From Hirundichthys speculiger (taxonomy: Eukaryota; Chordata; Actinopteri; Beloniformes; Exocoetidae), in contig JAGFBZ010002253.1 of the NCBI GenBank assembly GCA_018398805.1, positions 1 to 64,000 of the forward strand: a stretch of 64,000 nt of DNA, in the 5' to 3' direction. Each line of letters starts with the position of its first letter. The first letter of the stretch is position 1. The notes beneath the pieces are model-generated. The model was not told where the DNA came from, searched no databases, and saw only the letters and a program-made list of their open reading frames with translations. The position numbers and the translations under genes were made by a program. Below, one piece after another: positions 55,671 to 64,000 of this stretch.

Positions 55671-58336
55671 AAGACCTGGCTCCAAGCGAAGCGACCACCC
55701 CCTCCCAGTAACAAATCTCCCAAACGGCTGAAGTCAAAACCTGAGAACCCTGGTTTTGGTTGGGGCTTATGGTTAGCATTAGTAGAATAATATATTGAGC
55801 ACTTTTAATTGTAAAGTGTCGAGATCCTTTGCTGTTGCCAGGTAACGGACCTTCATATAACCCCCATAGCAAATAACAAAGGGAGTACTCTGACAGGAGT
55901 ATCAGCACTTGTGTAAGGGTAATTTCCCAAAGTGGTTCACTATCTTAAAGACGTCATATATTATACTACAGCCCCAGGGCTAACACTTCAGCATGTGCAG
56001 AAATCAAGTTTGTAGGCCTGCCATAGTCAGTTACATCAGATATTATAGAAAATTAAATGAAAACTCAAGTGAAGCAAACAGCAAACATTAGTTAGTTCAA
56101 CAAGATGGCTCATCTTCAAAGGTTCCCTAACTCTTTGCCGTCGCATCATTCAGGATTCTATAGACTCTAAATCTTGTGTGATGAAGCTTGATAGTTGAAA
56201 GTCTAAATATAAAAACTTGACAAAAACTTTTCAATGTTACTTTTCATTGCTTACGCCTTCACAGGGATGTCAAGACAACAGGGAACTGACAGGAGCAGAT
56301 GATGGATTTAAAAGTTGTGGGTGTTCTCCTTTTCAAGTTTCTTCTCTTTTCTTTGCACATGCTTGTAATGTGCACCGGGAAGCATAAATTGATTGTCTTT
56401 GGACTGTGCATGCAAACCATTAATGTCACAAGGAAGCGGGAAAGCAGAAAAAAAATTTCAGAGGAGAATAAAAAAAAAATAAAAAAAAATCAATAAAGCG
56501 TTGGTCCAAGTGCACGAAAAATTGTCCTCCTCCGGCCTCATGATTCGCTCGATTATTCATACGGCTCACCTCTGAGTGACACGACACAAATATGAGAAAT
56601 GATGAATGCAGCAGCTCGTCAAGTGTAACAGCAAAAAGGGGGAAGGAGGACGGGGGTCCGGGGAGTAGAAAGACTAACAAATAAGGAAAATCCACAAATA
56701 GGAGCTGCTGTTTGAAGTGGATCTCTCCATTGCCAGCCTCACAGCCTGATCCCAAGGGCTTTAAATATCAAATCCTTTAAGAAACGACAATAATGATTAT
56801 TTATAGTACAAAAAGTGTTAAATGATAGCTTATTAGTTTGCCTGACGGTGAGGCGATCCTCATTCTTTTCTGAATTTATTTTTGAAAAGGTAAAAAAAAA
56901 AAAAATGAAGCTACTGTTTACTGACAAACTTTAAAAAAGCCAACACAGGAGGTTGGCAGCCCCCCCTCCCCACCACCCTCCTGTTTTTCCTCTGATCCTT
57001 TGGAGGCTCTTATAGCACCCTGTACATCAGTAAAGCTTTCCTAGGCTAAAAAAAGCACTCATCCAGTGTAGAGCAAATTAAGCATTCAGCAGCTGAAGTT
57101 GTTTCATTGGAAAGGGAACATGAACATGGCCAAGTACAGACCTTCTCTGGCACCGTTTTATAGGCTTTTATATAAACATGACTCCTGGGTTAAGTTGTTG
57201 CTAAGTGTTGCCGTGATGTTGAGGATGAGTGAAAAGAAAAGCTGGACTTTGCAGGGGTAATGCTCCCCTTTGAGTTGATGGTTTCCTTTCCTTCCCTCCT
57301 CATCGACCCGGATTCCTTCACCTGCTGCTGCCTTTATTCAGTTCTTCCTTCCACATTTTTTATACCCACTGTTGTCTGTTTAGAAGGGAAACACCGAACT
57401 TGTCTGCATAGCTCATACCACTAGTCTCATGCAGGGGATTTTTATCCAAGGAGCTACATTTAGCTTGTTAAACTGACACCAACACAGAAGTTCACAATGA
57501 ATTTGTGAATCTATTTGCATTGAACCCCATGTTAAAATGTCCAGATTTAAACCAGGAATAAGTGTTTAAACTTAACTTCTGAGCTGTGAAAGACCTAACA
57601 GAGCATAGTGATTCCTGTTTAAAGATAATACAGTTTGTCATGCTGTTAATCGTACTTTTAGACCACCACAACTGGATCTCAGGTTGGCCTGGAAGAGTCT
57701 GGAGGTGAAGGCCTAGCTACCTCGTACCCAGCTCATGGCTGCTGGCCGAGGCTAGCTGGAGGATGTCCGATAGCACAACCAATAGCCTGCCGGCTGCTTT
57801 CAGGACTCTTCCAGGTTTCCCTGAACCCTTCCAGGTTGACAAAGGCTCAGCAGTCCTTATTTTAGCTCCATCATTACTCATTTCATATCTTGTTTTGATG
57901 TAGATATTTGAAATGAGGGTGGATAGAGAGATTAGTTAGCATCAGAGATTAGCATAAGCTAGCTAAATAATTAGCTTGTAACACAGATAAAGCGGGCTTG
58001 TTTGAAATAGCACTTATATATATAAGTACAACATAGGCTATTAGAAATGCACCAACCAATTTTAGTTCCTATAGTAATGTCGTTGTTTAATAAGACAGCA
58101 AGAGATCAGGCAAAGATGGATTGAAAAAGAAGATACATATTGTATGTTGAGAAGATGTGTCAGTCAGGTAGGTGAAGCAGCTGAGACCAGCATGAACGGA
58201 TTTCAACTGGTGACAAACAACGATCTGGCAATGAGAGGAGAGAAAATGGGGAAGAAATGCTGAATCCTGATAAAGAGATGATTCGCAGGTGTGGAGCATA
58301 ATCACCAGAGGGACGAGGAGGTACGCCCACTGTGCA
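55671..58336. other. unique sequence, no gene seen
   Basis: No recognised coding frames. The stretch 56515-56660 (TCATGATTCGCTCGATTATT and AAATATGAGAAATGATGAAT text) has the look of conserved non-coding DNA; this is only an impression. Confidence 0.3.
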
Positions 58337-58386
58337 TGCACACACGCACACACACACACACACACACACAGGTGCGCACACACACA
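58337..58386. repeat. (CA)n microsatellite
   Basis: CA dinucleotides, slightly interrupted (GGTGCG). They account for the Cys/Val-rich minus-strand frames here. Confidence 0.9.
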
Positions 58387-59003
58387 GACATTCACTGGCA
58401 GGAAAATCACAAACCATAACAGCCTCCATTTCACTGCATTACAAAATCATTAGAGCTGAACTGAATTAATGTTACTGACACCGGTATGAAAATGAAATAA
58501 ACAACTAAATAAAAATGTCAGTAATTAAAAGTCTTGTGGAGAATAATGCATGAGCTTCAAAACATTGGTTTAACGTCCTGTAGACTACAAAACATCATGT
58601 TGAGTCTAAAGTAATAAATAAGCTAACAGCCTACTTTAATAGTTTATTTGAATCACGAATGCTATGTGAAACGGAGGGGAAAGGAGAGGAAAAAAGCACA
58701 ATATAACAAAAGAGAATTACTTTTGGTTTGATTTTAAGGTAACATTGGTTGTCTAGACTGTGTGACAGGTTTTGTGCTTCATGTGTTCTCAAACAAATGT
58801 TACGCACCAAAAAAAAGAAAAAAATATATTGAGAATGTGCTGGCATCAACCTTCCAGAGACAATAAGTAAGGTAGCAGCTGTTCTCTACCTAAAACACAC
58901 AATAAAAACTGTTGAGGTGAAGCAAACAGAAAATACTCAGGCCAGACATGTCCTAAAGTTTGTTTGATCAATAGGTGATCGCCAGTCACTCGCTGTGTAG
59001 CCT
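58387..59003. other. unique sequence, no gene seen
   Basis: No recognised coding region. An A-rich stretch with ATATAT near 58808-58832. Confidence 0.4.
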
Positions 59004-60457
59004 GGGAGCAGTGGAGGACCAGTGGTGGACCAGTGGAGGACCAGTGTTGGACCAGTGGAGGTCCAGTGATGGACCAGTGGTGGACCAGTGAGAGACCAGT
59101 GGAGAACCAGTGGTGGACCAGTGAGAGAGCAGTGGAGGACCAGTGGTGGACCAATGGAGGACCAGTGTTGGACCAGTGGAGGTCCAGTGATGGACCAGTG
59201 GTGGACCAGTGAGAGACCAGTGGAGAACCAGTGGTGGACCAGTGAGCGACCAGTGATGGACCAGTGAGAGACCAGTGGAGAACCAGTGAGAGACCAGTGG
59301 TGGACCAGTGAGAGACCAGTGGTGTACCAGTGTTGGACCAATGAGGGACCAGTGGAGAACCAGTGGGACCAGTGGTGGACCAGTGAGAGACCAGTGGTGG
59401 ACCAGTGAGAGACCAGTGGTGGACCAGTGAGAGACCAGTGGTGGACCAGTGTTGGACCAATGAGGGACCAGTGGAGGTCCAGTGAGGAAACAGTGAGAGA
59501 CCAGTGGTGGACCAGTGGAGGTCCAGTGAGCGACCAGTGGAGAACCAGTGAGAGACAAGTGGTGGACCAGTGTTGGACCAATGAGGGACCAGTGGAGGTC
59601 CAGTGAGGGACCAGTGAGTGACCAGTGAGGGAACAGTGAGAGACCAGTGGAGGTCCAGTGAGGGACCAGTGGTAGACCAGTGGTGGACCAGTGATGGACC
59701 AGTGATGGACCAGTGTTGGACCAATGGGGGACCAGTGGAGGACTAGTGATGGACCAGTGGAGGACCAGTGAGGACTAGTGGAAAACCAGTGGAGAACAAG
59801 TGGAGGACCAGTAAAGGACCAGTGGAGGACCAGGGGAGGACCAGTAGAGAACCAGTGGTGGACCAGTGAGCGACCAGTGATGGACCAGTGAGAGACCAGT
59901 GGAGAACCAGTGAGAGACCAGTGGTGGACCAGTGAGAGACCAGTGGTGGACTAGTGTTGGACCAATGAGGGACCAGTGGAGAACCAGTGAGAGACCAGTG
60001 GTGGACCAGTGAGAGACCAGTGGTGGACCAGTGAGAGACCAGTGGTGGACCAGTGTTGGACCAATGAGGGACCAGTGGAGGTCCAGTGAGGGACCAGTGA
60101 GAGACCAGTGAGGGACCAGTGAGAGACCAGTGAGAGACCAGTGGAGGTCCAGTGAGGGACCAGTGGTAGACCAGTGGGGGTCCAGTGAGGGACCAGTGGA
60201 GAACAAGTGGTGGACCAGTGGTGGACCAGTGAAGAACAAGTGGTGGACCAGTGAGAGACCAGTGAGAGACCAGTGGTGGACCAGTTATGGACCAGTGTTG
60301 GACCAATGAGGGACCAGTGGAGGACCAGTGGAAAACCAGTGGAGAACAAGTGGAGGACCAGTAAAGGACCAGTGGAGGACCAAGGGAGGACCAGTAGAGA
60401 ACAAGTGGTGGACCAGTGGGGGAACCAGTGAGGGGCCAGTGGCAGACCAGTAGCAGG
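59004..60457. repeat. 11-bp-unit minisatellite with higher-order repeats
   Basis: About 1.45 kb of the unit ACCAGTG plus four variable bases (mainly GTGG, AGAG, GAGA, GAGG or TTGG), some 130 copies by length. Larger blocks recur: text at 59041 returns at 59162 (121 bp = 11 units) and text at 59781 returns at 60331 (550 bp = 50 units). Because 11 is not a multiple of 3 and the unit has no stop on the minus strand, several minus frames stay open, reading HWSTTGPPLV-like repeats with a period of 11 residues. These are not considered genes. Confidence 0.95.
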
Positions 60458-63063
60458 CAACCAGGCAGACGCAGGACCCAGCAGAACTCTGTCTTCGTTT
60501 CGTCTCTGACCGCAGTTTTTTCAGATGTCGTCTCAGGACCATCTGAGTTGAAGATGTTCAGTTTAATCAGAGTCAGGTAGCATCATAGGTTAACTTAAAC
60601 TAAGCCAGCCAGGCTTAAATTAACTTAAACTTGTGGTAACTGAGTTGGCTTCCAGGCCCACTCATTCCAGCAACTTGGCCATTTTTGGACTAACCAGGAT
60701 AATGTGGAAGTCATTCTACTGCCAATACGGTGTCGCCTCGCAGTCCTTAAAATTAAATGAGAGACTTCTGGATGACATTGCACAGGTGATCTTTCCAATT
60801 TTTCTTCTATCATGTCACTGAACACCATCATGGAAAGCTAATTCCACCACCTGGCAGACAAACAAATTGTGCCAAATTATTTTCATATGCTAATTTTGGA
60901 CTTGGATTCACTGTTTATCTGCAAGGAAGCTCGCAAGATAAATTTCTGCAAATAGGAGATTTTCTGTATTACAAATATGGACCACAGCTGCACTGAAAAA
61001 GAAAAAAAAAGTTTTGATAGTACTGATGAGTTCAAAATAAAATGCTACATTATTCCTTTATGAAAAAAAGAAAATTCTTATATTCACAGGCTTTAATGAA
61101 TAAGTGGTGAAACTGAGTCACAAGCAAGTCATAGCAATAATATCCAGTAGAGATGAGGTTGTGGAAAAGTCGTGTTTTCCACCTTCTTGTTCAACACGCC
61201 GAAAGCATAAGGGAGAAAAAAAACTTACTTTAAAATGTAACTTTCAGGCTGTCATCTAGCTGTCCCTGTGCTTTTATTTCATGATTGTCTCAAAACAACA
61301 AAACAAAACAAAGACTGACAGCCTTATTATACCAAGACACAGCTGCCAAGTGTTGGAAAGAGACCGGACGGAACAATGGGCACCATTATCCATAATTAAT
61401 AGCCCCCTGGTTGTTTTAAGCATCCTGTCTATGCATATTTTAAAGAAATATCCAGTGAATATGTTATGTATAGGACTTGCAAGAAGATTGGACAGAAATG
61501 AAACGGCATCCCAGAAACTGATGTGAACTTTTGCATCTTCCCAGAGGGCTCGGTTGCTGAGGGACCACAAGACTAATTTGGCCATTGCATTGAAAATGCA
61601 CTTTAAAGACTTTCTCAACACATTTTGTGTGTGCCAGACAGATTTATGCAGGACACATGGACAAATTACCATACAGGGATTTCAGCATGTGTGGAACTTT
61701 GCTGCTATTTCCAATGAGTCTTTTGTGAGGGAAGAGCAGTGTGTATATACACACACAACATATTGGAGCAATAACTAGAAAGACACTTTTGCTCTGCTTT
61801 TTCATTGATACCTGTGGCTTTATAGCCTGCAATCTGGTTCAGTCTTGCCACGTGCTGAGCACCATCAATTAGATAAGCATCACGCTGGTTAGTAAGTCAC
61901 GGAGTTTATTAGTTCAATTAGCTCATCATTTGTCTCATAAAAAAGCTCAAAAAGTGGATATAGGACCTACCTTTATCAGGTGGACCTTAAATTCACTTAT
62001 TTTTGTTTTGTGTTCGTAAATAAGGCACTAATTGCTAACATGATTGGCTTTTTAACTTTACATGTGGGCCGTTCTACCAAATTGGTACCATTGGGTTGTT
62101 GTAACACTGCAAATTAAATTTCACTCTTTAAACTTTTTCAGGCAATGAGTTTAATCACACATGTAACTGTTATTTAAATTATGCATTGGCCATATCAGGC
62201 TTCTTTATTGCATTTCTTACAAGATGAGCAGAAGATAGATGCATTTTTCTCAGTCCTGTTACCAAAACGCAAGTAAAAAAAAAAAATCAAGTGTACAAAA
62301 CATAAAAATATGAGTAACAGCAGTGAAACTAACAGTACTTGAGTTTTTAAGCATCTTATTAGCAAAGGCTAAAAATATGGTGACATCAGCATTCATGCTT
62401 AAAACTGGAGGACACTGAGCACATTCTACTGATTTACAAATACACATATTTCTTTAAAAAATATATATATCATGAAAAATATTTAGGTAACAGGACAGTA
62501 AGTTACTTTGAGATTGATCTTGTTTCTCACCATTTCAAAATCATGAAATATACAGACAACAAAAAGGGAGAACTTACTTTCTGCCTTCCCACGACCTTCA
62601 GAATGTTTCAGTGAGATGTTAGACCAAAGGAATGTTCTTTTTAGGAAGGGGGTTGTTGTGGTAAACAACAACAATGAACATACATACACACACGCACACA
62701 AGATTTTAATGACTAAACTGCAGTAAAGTGTAGCATTTAAGCTATGGGACAGGTAACAAAGGTTACTTTTCAGTATTTTAGGTGTTTTCATTAATATTTT
62801 AAAGAATATATTTGGACTCACAAATGCACAAAACACTTTTCTTAATGATAAAATGCATTTTACTCTAAATGTTCATATATTTAATATGCATAATGTCCTG
62901 GAGACACATACACCCATTCAGTAGAACGACTCATGTAGCATATATTACACTCATTTGTGTTGATGAAAGTGATTTTGAGAGATCCACTAAATCCTTGACT
63001 TTTTCAATGTAGATGATATGATTTTTTGCACGGCGGAACGGTAGCGGCTCTCGTCAAATTGGC
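60458..63063. other. unique sequence, no gene seen
   Basis: Minor local repeats such as TTAACTTAAACT around 60590-60632. The frame at 61274-61672 (minus, 132 codons) and others have no recognised domain. Confidence 0.35.
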
Positions 63064-63071
63064 CTCAAACT

Positions 63072-63837
63072 AGAGGTCTTCGGAACAACCCAACAACCCG
63101 AAAACCCGAGGTTCCGACCCAACCTGAATCAGGTCTCGGGTCCATTCAAAAGACGTGACTCCGAGTTTGGGTTGGAATCGGTACAGTTAGTCTCGGGTCT
63201 GACAGGCTGGGTCCATGTTTACTCGAGACATGTAAAGATATTGCCGGTGACAGCCAATGTCAGGACTCGGGGTAGTTAAATGATTATTAATTAGCGTGGC
63301 ATGTTTGTTATGAAACAACCGTGTTGCTGTAGCGTGTTATTCCCGGTTTGCCCGGCAGCTGTAAAGCACTACAGATCGCCAACATGACAACGCTGGATGA
63401 GAGAACATATTCACGACACGTCCTGACTGGTGTAGGCTATTAGGGTTAGCAGTTGCTACCAATAGCATCTGTATCCACAAAGACAATAACGACATGGATT
63501 TATTGTTGTTTCTATCACATAGCCTATGTAGCAACTGAACTGGGTAGAAGAAGACAACGTTTAGGTAAGAAAATCAAGTTTTATTCAACGCTAGACAACT
63601 TTTAACAAGAGCAACTAAGGGCTGTATCGTCTCGGCTCTATTCAGGTAACTTGGTTCGGTTTGTGGTTGGAAACCTAAGACTCGGGTCGGGTTGGTTCCG
63701 GGTCCAAATATTGCGGGTCCATTTGGGTTCGAACCCCCAGACTTATGATAATAGCTCGGGTCGGGTCAGTTTCGGGACAAATTTTCACGGATCCAATCGG
63801 GTTCGGGTCCATGAAAGTGGTCCCGTGAAGACCTCTA
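63072..63837. mobile_element. hAT-type MITE with subterminal CGGGT repeats
   Basis: The ends TAGAGGTCTTC and GAAGACCTCTA are exact inverses, flanked by the perfect 8-bp duplication CCTCAAAC (63064-63071 and 63838-63845). Eight base pairs is the hAT signature. Both ends are lined with CGGGT/ACCCG motifs: many CCCGA and GGTCTCGGGT forms on the left, CTCGGGTCGGG and GGGTTCGGGTCC on the right. The interior lacks a transposase; the 88-codon frame at 63651-63917 crosses the terminus and is chance. Confidence 0.85.
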
Positions 63838-64000
63838 CCTCAAACACTCCATTTAGGCCCCTCTGTCCTTTAGGCCCGCCTCTTGTAAAGGCTTTGTGTG
63901 CACCCATGGTCAGCTGAGTGAAAAATGGCACATTGCATCTAGCAAATAAGCATTTAGCCGCTAAAACGCCAGATGTTCTTATCTGATACTTTGTGTTGGG

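Noticed and set aside
58846..59724. 292-codon and overlapping 214/190-codon frames rich in HWSTTGPPLV
   Set aside because: They are translations of the 11-bp minisatellite, open in several frames because the unit lacks minus-strand stops. No start context or non-repeat domain.
59004..60457. CRISPR-like regular array
   Set aside because: The repeat unit is 11 bp with 4-bp variable parts and lies in eukaryotic DNA. It is a minisatellite.
59743..60460. 187/169/154-codon frames of the same repeat
   Set aside because: Same reason: simple repeat translation.

Overview
The window looks like teleost fish nuclear DNA. It is mostly AT-rich, non-coding and full of simple repeats. It carries repeat types typical of ray-finned fish: a Sushi-ichi-like chromovirus, a tRNA-derived V-SINE-like SINE, a Tx1/L1-type LINE, a Rex1/Babar-like LINE scrap, Tc1-like, hAT-like and Harbinger-like DNA transposons, and several MITEs. 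I found no host exon, tRNA or rRNA gene that I can support. The window is most simply read as intergenic DNA or a large intron, and every recognisable protein domain belongs to a mobile element.

Layout. 1-8.8 kb: unique AT-rich DNA with a MITE copy (583-1146), an old hAT-like piece (4798-5392), an inverted-repeat element (7719-7983) and a mariner-type MITE with TA duplications (8110-8674). 8863-14138, minus strand: a complete Ty3/gypsy chromovirus with two LTRs that differ only by a 5-bp expansion, a CTCTG target duplication, and gag, protease, RT/RNase H, integrase and chromodomain, all broken by small indels. 14.1-29 kb: a 40-bp poly-C run, a Harbinger-type MITE (16272-16529), another MITE (17218-17765), a large palindromic element (19379-20195), a hAT-type element lying in a TA microsatellite (23704-24828) and the SINE (25869-26148). 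29.3-29.9 kb: a non-LTR RT scrap abutting the start of a Tc1-like transposase on the other strand.

33368-38440, plus strand: a very GC-rich, 5'-truncated Tx1/L1-type LINE with ORF1 zinc knuckles, endonuclease, RT and a C-terminal zinc knuckle. It is bounded by a perfect direct repeat of about 46 bp. 41321-42680, minus strand: a small LTR element that keeps only part of its integrase and has a hairpin at its polypurine tract. 45.1-45.7 kb: tandem hairpins beside a MITE whose relative sits at 583-1146. 52.98-55.67 kb: a degraded Tc1-like transposon split by a Harbinger-like element. 59004-60457: an 11-bp-unit minisatellite with higher-order structure. 63072-63837: a hAT-type MITE with an exact 8-bp duplication.

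How the parts relate: the genes present are element genes only. Within the chromovirus, the LTR carries the promoter and poly(A) signal. A 9-nt match between the inferred 5' end of its RNA and the sequence just inside the LTR indicates Tf1/sushi-type self-priming. Both large retroelements have reading frames broken mainly at mononucleotide runs. This means either real decay or base-calling errors in the assembly, and the near-identical LTRs make the second possibility worth testing.
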